Shown in pieces: positions 9,299 through 17,087 of a stretch of 34,001 nucleotides of DNA (within the stretch, counting starts at the first letter, position 1; every line of letters begins with the position of its first letter). Where the stretch lies: NCBI GenBank assembly GCA_003142955.1, contig PLOH01000106.1, positions 1 through 34,001 of the forward strand, read 5' to 3'. The notes under the pieces are model-generated. The model ran no database searches. It was not told where the DNA came from and saw only the letters and a program-made list of their open reading frames with translations. This stretch comes from Opitutia bacterium. GTDB lineage: Bacteria > Verrucomicrobiota > Verrucomicrobiia > Opitutales > Opitutaceae. A program made the translations under genes and the position numbers.

Positions 9299-10303
9299 AT
9301 GAAGATCAGCGTATTGAGCGACGGAGGCTGGGGCACGGCGTTGTCCGTGCTCCTTTGTCACAACGGGCATCAGGTGACCATGTGGGGACCTTTTCCCGAA
9401 TATCTGGCCGAGATGGCGCGCACCCGGCTCAACGACAAGTTTCTCAAAGGCGTGGCATTGCCGGCGGAACTGGAATTCGAGGCCGATCTCGGCCGGGCCT
9501 GCGCGGGCGCGTCAATCCTGATCCTGGCGGCGCCGAGCCAGTATATGCGCAGCCTGCTGGAACGGCTGAAGCCGCTGCCGCGGGCGGGTGACTTGATTTA
9601 TCTGAATGTAGCCAAGGGCATCGAGGTGGGCTCGTGCAAGCGGATGAGCGAGCTCGTCGAGGAGATGCTGGGTCCGGTGCGTTACGTCGTCCTGTCGGGT
9701 CCGAGCCATGCCGAGGAAGTGGGACGATTGGTTCCAACCGCCGTCATGACCGCGTCAAAAGATGCGGCGGCGGCGCGGGCGATCCAGCAGGCATGGATGA
9801 ATGAGTTCTTCCGCGTGTACACTTCGGATGACGTGATTGGGGCGGAGCTGGGCGGTTCGTTGAAGAACGTCCTGGCCCTGGCGGCGGGCGTGCTTGATGG
9901 GATGGGCATGGGCGACAACACCAAGGCCGCCTTGATGACGCGGGGCATCGTCGAGATGGCACGATTGGGCCAGGCGCTGGGTGGACGGGCCGAGACTTTT
10001 TCCGGATTGAGCGGGATCGGCGACCTCATCGTCACGTGCATGAGCCGCCACAGCCGCAACCGGCATGTGGGAGAAGAACTGGGCAAGGGACGCAAGCTGG
10101 AGGATATCCAGCGGGAGATGGGCCTGGTCGTCGCCGAAGGCGTGACAACCGCCAGCAGCGCCTACGATTTGGCCAGGCGCGCCGGGGTGGAGACGCCCAT
10201 TATCGACGAGGTGCACGCCGGCCTTTACGAGAACAAGGATCCGCGAAGGGCGGTCCGCGATCTGATGCTGCGCGACGCCAAACCGGAAGCCCACTCGGGC
10301 TAG
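9299..10303 (+). CDS. gpsA: Glycerol-3-phosphate dehydrogenase [NAD(P)+]
   Basis: GpsA reduces dihydroxyacetone phosphate to sn-glycerol 3-phosphate for phospholipid synthesis. The 334-residue length fits the family. The N-terminal Rossmann motif reads VLSDGGWGTAL at 5-15, a variant of the usual GAGSWGTAL with Ser-Asp in place of Gly-Ala. The substrate-domain motif GGSLKNVLALAAGVLDGMG carries the catalytic lysine, followed by NTKAALMTRG and GLSGIGDLIVTC. The ATG at 9299 has no Shine-Dalgarno sequence. The gene lies directly after the restriction-modification island and is convergent with thrH, with a hairpin in between. Confidence 0.96.
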   Translation: MKISVLSDGGWGTALSVLLCHNGHQVTMWGPFPEYLAEMARTRLNDKFLKGVALPAELEFEADLGRACAGASILILAAPSQYMRSLLERLKPLPRAGDLIYLNVAKGIEVGSCKRMSELVEEMLGPVRYVVLSGPSHAEEVGRLVPTAVMTASKDAAAARAIQQAWMNEFFRVYTSDDVIGAELGGSLKNVLALAAGVLDGMGMGDNTKAALMTRGIVEMARLGQALGGRAETFSGLSGIGDLIVTCMSRHSRNRHVGEELGKGRKLEDIQREMGLVVAEGVTTASSAYDLARRAGVETPIIDEVHAGLYENKDPRRAVRDLMLRDAKPEAHSG

Positions 10304-10366
10304 CAGCGAGTGGAACTGCGTCCTCCGCTCTCTCTGCTAGAACAAAATGGCGGACGCCATTTGGAA

Positions 10367-10396
10367 GGAGCCGGCGGGCAAAGCCCGACAGGCTCC
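10367..10396. terminator. Hairpin between convergent gpsA and thrH
   Basis: GGAGCC at 10367-10372 pairs with GGCTCC at 10391-10396, and GCGGGC with GCCCG inside, around an AAA loop. The outer arm overlaps the thrH stop codon. There is no T-run on either side, so it may act as a two-way terminator or be a REP-type palindrome; the outer sequence GGCTCCTACA resembles the REP ends elsewhere in the window. Confidence 0.45.
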
Positions 10397-10998
10397 TACA
10401 GCAGCGCGCGAATCCGGGCGAGCAGCTCCGGGTGATCTTGCACGGCGGGGAATTGCGGAAACTGCTGCACGACGACCGGCGGCGCGCGAAACAGCAGGCC
10501 GTGGTCCGCTTGGGTCAGCATGGAGGTGTCGTTAAAAGAGTCGCCGGCGGCGATCACCTCATAATTCAACGATTGTAGCGCGGCGGCGGAACGACGCTTC
10601 TGATCCGGCAGCCGCAGCTGATAACCGGTGATGCGGTCGTTTTCCACGATCAGCCGGTTGCAGAACAAGGCGGGCCAGCCGAGTTGACGCAGCAGCGGCT
10701 GGGCAAACTGCTCGAACGTATCCGAGACGATGACGACCTGCACCTGCTCCCGCAGGGCGGCCAGAAAGGCGGTGGCTCCCGGCAGCGGGGTCAGCGATCC
10801 GATGACCCCCTGGATCCGCGACAGAGTAATGCCCTGCCGATCGAGGATCTCGATCCGGGAACGCATCAATTTGTCGTAATCCGGTTCGTCACGCGTCGTG
10901 CGGCGGAGTTCGGCGATGCCGGTTTGCTCGGCAACCGCAATCCAGATTTCCGGCGTCAGGACGCCTTCCATATCGAGCGTGACAATGCGTTGTTTCAC
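10396..10998 (-). CDS. thrH: ThrH-type phosphoserine phosphatase / homoserine phosphotransferase
   Basis: The protein follows Pseudomonas ThrH closely along its whole length: LDMEGVLTPEIWIAVAEQTGI at the N-terminus with the nucleophile Asp in the HAD motif, then VVIVSDTFEQFAQPLLRQLG (motif II), KRRSAAALQSLNYEVIAAGDSFNDT (motifs III and IV) and FPQFPAV near the end. ThrH removes phosphate from phosphoserine and can pass it to homoserine, linking serine and threonine synthesis. I place the start at a GTG at 10998, which begins VKQRIVTLDMEG as in the family; a TTG at 11037 would add 13 residues. The gene follows the gspB-like gene on the same strand. Confidence 0.92.
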   Translation of the reverse strand: MKQRIVTLDMEGVLTPEIWIAVAEQTGIAELRRTTRDEPDYDKLMRSRIEILDRQGITLSRIQGVIGSLTPLPGATAFLAALREQVQVVIVSDTFEQFAQPLLRQLGWPALFCNRLIVENDRITGYQLRLPDQKRRSAAALQSLNYEVIAAGDSFNDTSMLTQADHGLLFRAPPVVVQQFPQFPAVQDHPELLARIRALL

Positions 10999-11061
10999 AG
11001 GGAGGCGAGTGAACCAGAGTTCGTTGCCCGCTGGCAAGCCGCGACCACTTTGCCGTGCGGC

Positions 11062-11895
11062 CTAGAATGCCTTGGTGTAGACGATGCCGTTCTCGTCGAC
11101 AAACGTGAGGGCGGTCGCTCCGACGGCGGTCAGGCGGAGGCCGAACTCCAAGCTGACAGTGTTATTCACCCGGTAGACATGGCCATTTATCACGACCTTG
11201 CTGTCGGCTCCCGCGAGCCGGATGCCTCCAACCCGCATGGTCTCAAGAAAGCTGAGAATCCCGGGGTTCTTCGCGGGGATCGCGGACGGCGGTGGCATCG
11301 GGATCGAATGCGCCGTGTTGGCCGCCGGCGGCGGGGACGCAACGTTGGCCGAGGCGGTGGCGCGGGCTGAACCGACATTGACCGACACGGTTGGCGCGAC
11401 GGTCGACGACGGACGAACAAGAGAAGGGGTTGTGGTCGCTGACGGAGGACGGGCCGGGGAAACGGCGATCAAGGGCGCTGGGACGGGTTCGGTGGCCGTC
11501 GCCGGTAAGTTTGCGGCCGGGCGGACGACTGCCACAGCCGCGGGTGAATCCGCGCTGGTCTTCACCGGAGTGGACGTGGCGGCAGGGGGCGGGACCGGAG
11601 CGACGGGGTTCGCCGAGGAGGCCGCGGCAGCGACCATCGGCTCAGGCGCCGATGGTCGCGCCGAACTCGCGACGACCGACCGGTCGTCTCTGCGCACCAG
11701 GAGCACCGCCACTGCGGTTGCGCCAACGATGACGGCCACCAGGGTCACCACCAGCAGCAGCATGCGTTCAAAACTCATCACGACGCTCGGCGGGTTCGCT
11801 GCGCGGGCAGTAAACGGCGTGGCGGTTGCCGCTGGCGCCGGTTGCTGCGCCTGCTGTTTCTGGGCCTTCTTCAGGGCATCATTGATCAGGCTCAT
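11062..11895 (-). CDS. GspB-like membrane-anchored assembly protein
   Basis: The protein of 277 residues starts MSLINDALKKAQK, the characteristic N-terminus of GspB/ExeB-like proteins. One membrane helix lies at about 45-67 (MLLLVVTLVAVIVGATA). A long Ala/Pro/Ser/Thr linker spans 70-200, expected to cross the periplasm. The C-terminal 65 residues form a small beta domain (ILSFLETMRVGGIR, VVINGHVYRVNNTV, ALTFVDENGIVYTKAF) that in the family contacts peptidoglycan or the secretin. An upstream ATG at 11952 exists, but the conserved start is at 11895. It follows the ExeA-type ATPase by 57 bp, and the two are known partners in type II secretin assembly. No secretin or other Gsp gene is in the window. 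Confidence 0.85.
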   Translation of the reverse strand: MSLINDALKKAQKQQAQQPAPAATATPFTARAANPPSVVMSFERMLLLVVTLVAVIVGATAVAVLLVRRDDRSVVASSARPSAPEPMVAAAASSANPVAPVPPPAATSTPVKTSADSPAAVAVVRPAANLPATATEPVPAPLIAVSPARPPSATTTPSLVRPSSTVAPTVSVNVGSARATASANVASPPPAANTAHSIPMPPPSAIPAKNPGILSFLETMRVGGIRLAGADSKVVINGHVYRVNNTVSLEFGLRLTAVGATALTFVDENGIVYTKAF

Positions 11896-11952
11896 TCGGC
11901 GTGGTCCGCGAGTGTTTTCTGGTGGTTCGACGCGTGGGCTGCAATGCCGCAA

Positions 11953-12765
11953 TCAGGCGAGACTGGAGACCTCTTTGATGGCACGGCGAACATCCCAATA
12001 ATTGACCTCGTCGGAGTCGCGGACGAAGGCGGACAGCAGCGCCTTGTCGCAGACGTTGTTGATGACTCGCGGAATCCCCCGGCTGAAACGATGGAGGGAC
12101 CGCAGCGCCGCCGTCGTAAAGTACGGGCGGCCACTGGCGCCCGCGAGGGTCAGGCGGTGCTGGACATAATGGATGGTGTCGCGGAGCGCGAGGGGGCGCA
12201 GCTCGGAGTTGACCAGAATCCGCTGCCGCAGCTGCCGCAACCGATCCTGGGCGAGCATCTTCTTCAATTCCGGCTGCCCGATGAGCACGATCTGCAATAG
12301 TTTCTGTTTGTCGGTCTCCAGGTTCGAAAGCAGCCGGATCTGTTCCAGGACCTCGAAGGACAGGTTTTGGGCCTCGTCGATCACGAGGACAATGTCGCGT
12401 CCCCGCTCGATCCGGTGCAGCAAAGTGCGGTTGATCTGCGCGACCAGATCATGTTGGCCCGAAGCGACCGGGGTTTCGCCGAGTTCGGACAGGATGGCGC
12501 GAAGCATCTCGCCCTCGGTGATATGCGTGTTGAGAACGAGCGCGGTATCGTAGCGGGCGGGATCGAGTTCGTTGAGGAAGCGCCGGCAAAGCGTGGTCTT
12601 GCCGCAGCCAACCTCCCCGATGAGCAGGATGAAGCCTTTTTTCTCCTGCACGCCGTATTTGAGGTGCTGCAAGGCCTCCTGGTGCGTCGGGCTCAGATAG
12701 AGAAACTTCGGGTCCGGAGTAATATTGAACGGCATCTCCGTGAGACCGTAGAATCTCTGATACAT
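11953..12765 (-). CDS. ExeA/GspA-type AAA ATPase
   Basis: The 270-residue protein begins MYQRFYGLTEMPFNITPDPKF, a signature of ExeA-like ATPases. Walker A is GEVGCGKTT (50-58) and Walker B is VLVIDEAQNL with Asp130-Glu131. Sensor and arginine motifs follow in LLSNLETDKQKLLQIVLIGQPEL and RLRQLRQRI. These proteins form an inner-membrane complex with GspB and use ATP to help the secretin through peptidoglycan. The usual C-terminal membrane and peptidoglycan-binding part of Aeromonas ExeA is absent here, so this is the short form. An upstream in-frame extension to 13020 is Arg-rich and lacks similarity. It is divergent from the ftsB-like gene. Confidence 0.9.
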   Translation of the reverse strand: MYQRFYGLTEMPFNITPDPKFLYLSPTHQEALQHLKYGVQEKKGFILLIGEVGCGKTTLCRRFLNELDPARYDTALVLNTHITEGEMLRAILSELGETPVASGQHDLVAQINRTLLHRIERGRDIVLVIDEAQNLSFEVLEQIRLLSNLETDKQKLLQIVLIGQPELKKMLAQDRLRQLRQRILVNSELRPLALRDTIHYVQHRLTLAGASGRPYFTTAALRSLHRFSRGIPRVINNVCDKALLSAFVRDSDEVNYWDVRRAIKEVSSLA

Positions 12766-12973
12766 GATACTGGGAGGATTGCGGGACCGGGAAAGAGCGA
12801 GACTATGCGGTTGGTCCTGCCAGCGAGGCAAGCGGACAACCCGCCGCCGGGCAAGATTTTCAATTGTGCGATTGCACCGGCGATTCCCCGTCCTACAATG
12901 TCGCACCAGAGCGTTCGCTGAGCTGCGAACCAGAATCGCCTCGCCCACCTGGATCCGGGCCTGGCAGAAAACG

Positions 12974-13279
12974 GTGAAAGCAAAGCATGATTCAACGGTG
13001 TTGGCGCGGCGTGTAATCATCTGGATTTACGCGGGCGTTTTTATCGGCGTGGCACTGCTGTCGGGAGTGTTTTTCTTCCAGACTTACCAGGAATATGCGC
13101 AGTTGCGGCGAGTGGAGGCCGACACCCGGCAACGGCTGGCCCAGGCCGAGCAGCGGCTGCAAAATCAGGCGCGGGTGCTCGATCGGCTCCGCAACGATCC
13201 GGCCTTTGTGGAGAGGGTCATCCGTCTGCAATTGCGTTACGCCAAGCCGTCCGAGCTCATCTTCCGCTTCGAGGAGTGA
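12974..13279 (+). CDS. FtsB/DivIC-type septum formation initiator
   Basis: This small protein of 101 residues has a short basic cytoplasmic N-terminus, one membrane helix at about 13-35 (VIIWIYAGVFIGVALLSGVFF), then a coiled coil (QLRRVEADTRQRLAQAEQRL) and the end segment FVERVIRLQLRYAKPSELIF, which fits the conserved EERAR-type region of FtsB/DivIC. Such proteins join FtsL and FtsQ in the divisome. I chose the GTG at 12974 because the upstream open frame from 12764 is Arg-rich and antisense to the ATPase leader. Its stop overlaps a GTG of the next frame, so translation coupling to the pyrophosphorylase is possible. Confidence 0.8.
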   Translation: MKAKHDSTVLARRVIIWIYAGVFIGVALLSGVFFFQTYQEYAQLRRVEADTRQRLAQAEQRLQNQARVLDRLRNDPAFVERVIRLQLRYAKPSELIFRFEE

Positions 13280-13329
13280 CGTGGAAAATCGTTGCCCCCC
13301 GGCGCCGGCGCCTTTTGTTGATCGGCCGC

Positions 13330-14781
13330 ATGAGTGACGCAGCGTTGTCGTATCCGTTGATGGAGAGATTTTCCCGGGCCGGTCAGGGTCAGGTCTTCGC
13401 TTTTTGGGATCGGCTGAACGAAGAGGAACGCCGGGCGCTGCTGGAGCAGGCAACCGAGATCAATTTGAAGGAGGTGGCGCGATTGACGAGTACGCTGCTG
13501 GGCCACGAGGCCACCTCGGCGGTCAACCTCACGGACCTCGAACCGGCGCCCTATGTGGCCCGCCCCGAGTCCGGTGGCGATGCGGCGGCCTGGGCGCGGG
13601 CGCGGGCGGCGGGGGCAGAAGCGCTGCAGGCCGGCCGGGTGGCGGCATTCACGGTGGCGGGAGGTCAGGGCACCCGGCTCGGCTATGACGGGCCGAAGGG
13701 GACCTTTCCGGTGACGCCGCTTAAGCGAAAGCCCTTGTTCCAGGTATTCGCGGAGAAGATCATGGCGGTGGGTTTACACTATGGCCGGCCGTTGCATTGG
13801 TTTATCATGACCAGCCATGCGAATCACGCGGCAACGGAGGCGTTTTTTGCGGCGCACCGGTGCTTCGGCCTGGATCCGGCGCGAGTGCATTTCTTTCGCC
13901 AAGGCCGCATGCCCGCGGTGGATTTCGACGGCAAAATCTTGCTGGAGTCGAAAGGCCTGATCGCCATGAGCCCCGACGGCCACGGGGGTTCGCTCCGGGC
14001 GCTGCACCGCAGCGGGGCCCTTGACCTGATGAAGAGCGAAGGCGTGGACACGGTCAGCTATTTCCAGGTCGACAATCCACTGGTGCGCTGTGTCGACCCC
14101 GAATTCATCGGCTGGCACCTGCTGAAGGGCGCCGAGATGTCCGCCAAGATGATCCTGAAGGCGTATCCCGAGGAAAAGATCGGCCATTTCTGTCACCAGC
14201 ACGGCCAGCTCGTGGTCATCGAATACAGCGATCTACCGCTGGCGGTGCAGCGCGAGATCGATCCGGCGACGGGACGGCTTCGCTACGGCCCTGGCAGCAT
14301 CGCCATTCACATCCTTGACCGGGACTTCATCGCGCGAATGGCGGCGGAATCGCGGGACGGCGCCACCGGGCCAACGCTGTCGTTCCACCGCGCCGACAAG
14401 AAGATCGCGACCATTGACGCCGCGGGAAACCCGGTGAGACCCAGCCGGCCGAACGGCGCGAAATTTGAGATGTTTGTCTTTGATGCGCTGCCATTCGCGC
14501 GGAACGGACTCGTCGTCGAAACGCGGCGGGCGGATGATTTTTCGCCGGTCAAGAATGCCGAGGGAGTGGATTCGCCGCGAACCGCGCGAGAGGATCAGCT
14601 GCGCCAGTACGTCCGCTGGCTGCGGAGCGCCGGCGCGCCCGTGCCCGCCGATGCCAGCGGGCTCCCGGCATTTGACCTAGAGGTGGCGCCCCGGTTTGGC
14701 TACGACGAGGCCACCTTTGCCGCGAGCTGGAAAAAACTCACCCCGCCGCCGGCCATCGCCGAGGGTTTGTATTTGGAGTAG
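13330..14781 (+). CDS. UDP-sugar pyrophosphorylase of the eukaryotic UAP1/UGP type
   Basis: The 483-residue protein belongs to the UDPGP type 1 family, which joins UTP to a sugar 1-phosphate. The nucleotide loop is TVAGGQGTRLGYDGPKG (108 onward), followed by LFQVFAEKI, FIMTSHANH, FFRQGRMPAVD and MSPDGHGGSLRALHRSGAL. SYFQVDNPLVRCVDPEFIG resembles the active-site stretch of eukaryotic UDP-GlcNAc pyrophosphorylases more than bacterial GalU or GlmU. Substrate (GlcNAc-1-P or Glc-1-P) is not settled by sequence. The ATG at 13330 (MSDAALSY) starts the helical N-terminal domain; a GTG at 13276 overlapping the ftsB-like stop is the alternative. The phosphohexomutase downstream would supply its substrate. 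Confidence 0.92.
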   Translation: MSDAALSYPLMERFSRAGQGQVFAFWDRLNEEERRALLEQATEINLKEVARLTSTLLGHEATSAVNLTDLEPAPYVARPESGGDAAAWARARAAGAEALQAGRVAAFTVAGGQGTRLGYDGPKGTFPVTPLKRKPLFQVFAEKIMAVGLHYGRPLHWFIMTSHANHAATEAFFAAHRCFGLDPARVHFFRQGRMPAVDFDGKILLESKGLIAMSPDGHGGSLRALHRSGALDLMKSEGVDTVSYFQVDNPLVRCVDPEFIGWHLLKGAEMSAKMILKAYPEEKIGHFCHQHGQLVVIEYSDLPLAVQREIDPATGRLRYGPGSIAIHILDRDFIARMAAESRDGATGPTLSFHRADKKIATIDAAGNPVRPSRPNGAKFEMFVFDALPFARNGLVVETRRADDFSPVKNAEGVDSPRTAREDQLRQYVRWLRSAGAPVPADASGLPAFDLEVAPRFGYDEATFAASWKKLTPPPAIAEGLYLE

Positions 14782-14860
14782 GCTTTGGGATGCGGGTGTC
14801 ACCTTTCCACTTTTCCGATCCCGCAGATATAGCGGTCAACAAACAGATTGGTGTGCCGGT

Positions 14861-14909
14861 GTAGGAAGTCCGCTTGCGGACGATTATCGGTCGCAAGCGA
14901 CCTTCCTAC
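14861..14909. repeat. REPIN-like pair of inverted REP palindromes
   Basis: Left unit GTAGGAAGTCCGCTTGCGGA begins at 14861; the right unit, read on the other strand from 14909, begins GTAGGAAGGTCGCTTGCGAC. Each unit has its own small hairpin around a TT centre, and the pair forms a larger cruciform of 49 bp. It lies in the gap between the pyrophosphorylase and the mutase. Similar units occur at 21021-21045 and 26433-26510. Confidence 0.75.
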
Positions 14910-15019
14910 TCCATGGATTCGGCTAATGAAGTTCGTTTTGGATTTGCCGGGGCCGGAGCCGGCGTTTCACTGCATGCATTGCCCGGCCGAGTGACGGCGG
15001 GGTCCAATCATTGCTTTCC

Positions 15020-16981
15020 ATGACCATGATCGACCAGATTCGTACCGCCGGCATGGCCGGCCAATTGCTCCCGGGCGCCGTAGAGAATCTCACGGCCTGG
15101 CTGGAGGCCGGCCTGCCGGCGTGGGCAACTGCGGCGATTGAGGAGCTGGTCGCCCGGGGCGCGTGGGGAGAGCTCAACGACCGCTTCTACCGGTACATCG
15201 AATTCGGCACCGGCGGGATGCGTGGCCGCACGATCGGCGTAACGGCCGCCGCCAGCGAAACCGGGCAACCGGATCCGCTGGGCACGCCGGCGCACCCGGC
15301 GGTGGGCAGTAACATGATGAACGACTTCACCGTCGTGCGTGCCACGATCGGTCTTTATCGTTACGTCCACGGCTATCTGGCGCGCGCCGACCGCTACGAT
15401 GCCCCAAAGCTCGTCATCGCCCACGACGTGCGGCATTTCTCCCGGCACTTCTGCGAACTGGCGGCCTCGACGTGGTCGCGGCTCGGCGGGGTGCCCTTCA
15501 TCTTTCCGGCGCCGCGGTCGACCCCGCAGCTCAGTTTCTCCGTGCGCTGGCTGAAGGCGCATTGTGGGGTGGTCATCACGGCGAGCCACAACCCTCCCCA
15601 CGACAACGGATTCAAGGCCTATTTCGAGGACGGCGCCCAGGTGGTCACGCCGCACGACAAGGGCATCATCGATGAGGTCAACGCGGTGCCGCTCAAGGAT
15701 CTTCCGACCTTCCTGGCGAAGGACCTGGGCCGCGTCATCACGCTGGGCCGTCCAGCGGACGACGCTTATCTGGCCGTGGGGATGCAGGCGGCGCTAGATC
15801 CCAGCGTATTCAGGCGGCGGAAATTCACGGTCGTGTACACCAACATTCATGGCACCGGGGGTGTGGCCACGGTTCCGCTGCTGGCGCATGCCGGCGTGTC
15901 GGTGACAGAGGTGCCCGAGCAGGTGGCATTCGACCCGCGCTTTCCGACGGTGAAATCGCCAAATCCGGAGAATGCCGCCGCCTTGGCGATGGCGGTCGCG
16001 CTCGCCGGGAAGAACGGCGCCGATCTGGTGCTGGCAACCGATCCCGATGCCGACCGCATGGGCGCCGCCGTCCGGTCGCGCGACGGGCAGCTGGTGTTGC
16101 TGACCGGCAATCAGATCGGGGCGCTGCTGGCCGACTATCGCCTGACCCGGAACAAGGAACTCGGCCGGATTCCGGCGAACGGTTCGCCGCGGGTCGCTTT
16201 GATCAAGACCTTCGTCACGACGCCGCTGCAGGACGCGATCGGAGCGGGGCACGGAGTGAAAGTCATCAACACCCTGACCGGTTTCAAATGGATCGCAGCC
16301 AAACTGCGCGTCTACGAAGAACAGCTCAAGAGCGCCCTGCTCGCATCAGAGGGGCTGGCGGTTGACTACGATGCCCTGCCGCTCGCGACGCGCGCGAGGC
16401 TGCAGGGCGAACGCGGCACCTTCTACGTGTTCGGCACGGAGGAGAGCTACGGCTACCTGCCCAACGATTTTGTGCGCGACAAGGACGGCAACGCCGCCTG
16501 CCTGATGTTCGCGGAGCTGTGCGCCTGGGTGAAAGACCGCCGGTTGACCGTGCCGGAATACCTCGACGAACTCTACGTCCGGTACGGCTATTTCCTCGAA
16601 GGGGTGATCAATATCTACTACGAGGGCGCAACGGGAGCGGCGAAGATCCGGCGCATCCTTGAGACCTACCGGACGGATCCGCCGCGGACCATCGGTGATG
16701 TTGCGGTGACGAAGTTCCAGGACTTCGGGCGGCAGACCATCCGCGACGCCGATGGCGAGGAGATCCCGAAACAGGACCTGTACATCGTCACCCTCGCCAA
16801 CGGCTACAGCTACGCCGGCAGGGGCAGCGGCACCGAGCCCAAGATGAAGTTTTACATCTTTGCGCATTCGCCGGTTGCGATTGCGGCGGAATTGCCGGCG
16901 GTGAAGGCCAAGGTGAAGGAGGAGCTGGAGCGGGTGAAGTCGCTGATCGAGGCGGACGCGAAGGCGCGCGCCGAGCGCTGA
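15020..16981 (+). CDS. Phosphoglucomutase / phosphomannomutase (alpha-D-phosphohexomutase family)
   Basis: The enzyme moves phosphate between C6 and C1 of a hexose. All four family sites are present: the phosphoserine loop ITASHNPPHDNGFK with Ser189, the metal loop ATDPDADRMG with Asp341, Asp343 and Asp345, the sugar-binding loop GTEESYGYL, and the C-terminal phosphate-binding loop GRGSGTEPKMKFY near residue 602. FGTGGMRG near the N-terminus is also typical. At 653 residues it is longer than the usual 550-580, with extra sequence in the first domain (ASETGQPDPLG) and around YEEQLKSALLASEGLAVDYD. Starts at ATG 15020 or 15026 are equally good; a TTG at 15011 is less likely. It works with the pyrophosphorylase upstream. 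Confidence 0.93.
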   Translation: MTMIDQIRTAGMAGQLLPGAVENLTAWLEAGLPAWATAAIEELVARGAWGELNDRFYRYIEFGTGGMRGRTIGVTAAASETGQPDPLGTPAHPAVGSNMMNDFTVVRATIGLYRYVHGYLARADRYDAPKLVIAHDVRHFSRHFCELAASTWSRLGGVPFIFPAPRSTPQLSFSVRWLKAHCGVVITASHNPPHDNGFKAYFEDGAQVVTPHDKGIIDEVNAVPLKDLPTFLAKDLGRVITLGRPADDAYLAVGMQAALDPSVFRRRKFTVVYTNIHGTGGVATVPLLAHAGVSVTEVPEQVAFDPRFPTVKSPNPENAAALAMAVALAGKNGADLVLATDPDADRMGAAVRSRDGQLVLLTGNQIGALLADYRLTRNKELGRIPANGSPRVALIKTFVTTPLQDAIGAGHGVKVINTLTGFKWIAAKLRVYEEQLKSALLASEGLAVDYDALPLATRARLQGERGTFYVFGTEESYGYLPNDFVRDKDGNAACLMFAELCAWVKDRRLTVPEYLDELYVRYGYFLEGVINIYYEGATGAAKIRRILETYRTDPPRTIGDVAVTKFQDFGRQTIRDADGEEIPKQDLYIVTLANGYSYAGRGSGTEPKMKFYIFAHSPVAIAAELPAVKAKVKEELERVKSLIEADAKARAER

Positions 16982-17087
16982 TGGGAGTTTCGCATTGAGT
17001 GGCCGGCGGCCGGTGATTTGATTCCGTCTCTTAGCTGACACCCGGAGGATTCCACGGGGAACTCGGGGGCCATCGACTCCATCTTCC

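Noticed and set aside
12766-13020. N-terminal extension of the ExeA-type ATPase by 85 residues
   Set aside because: The extension is Arg-rich and lies antisense to the ftsB-like leader; the conserved start MYQRFYGL is at 12765.
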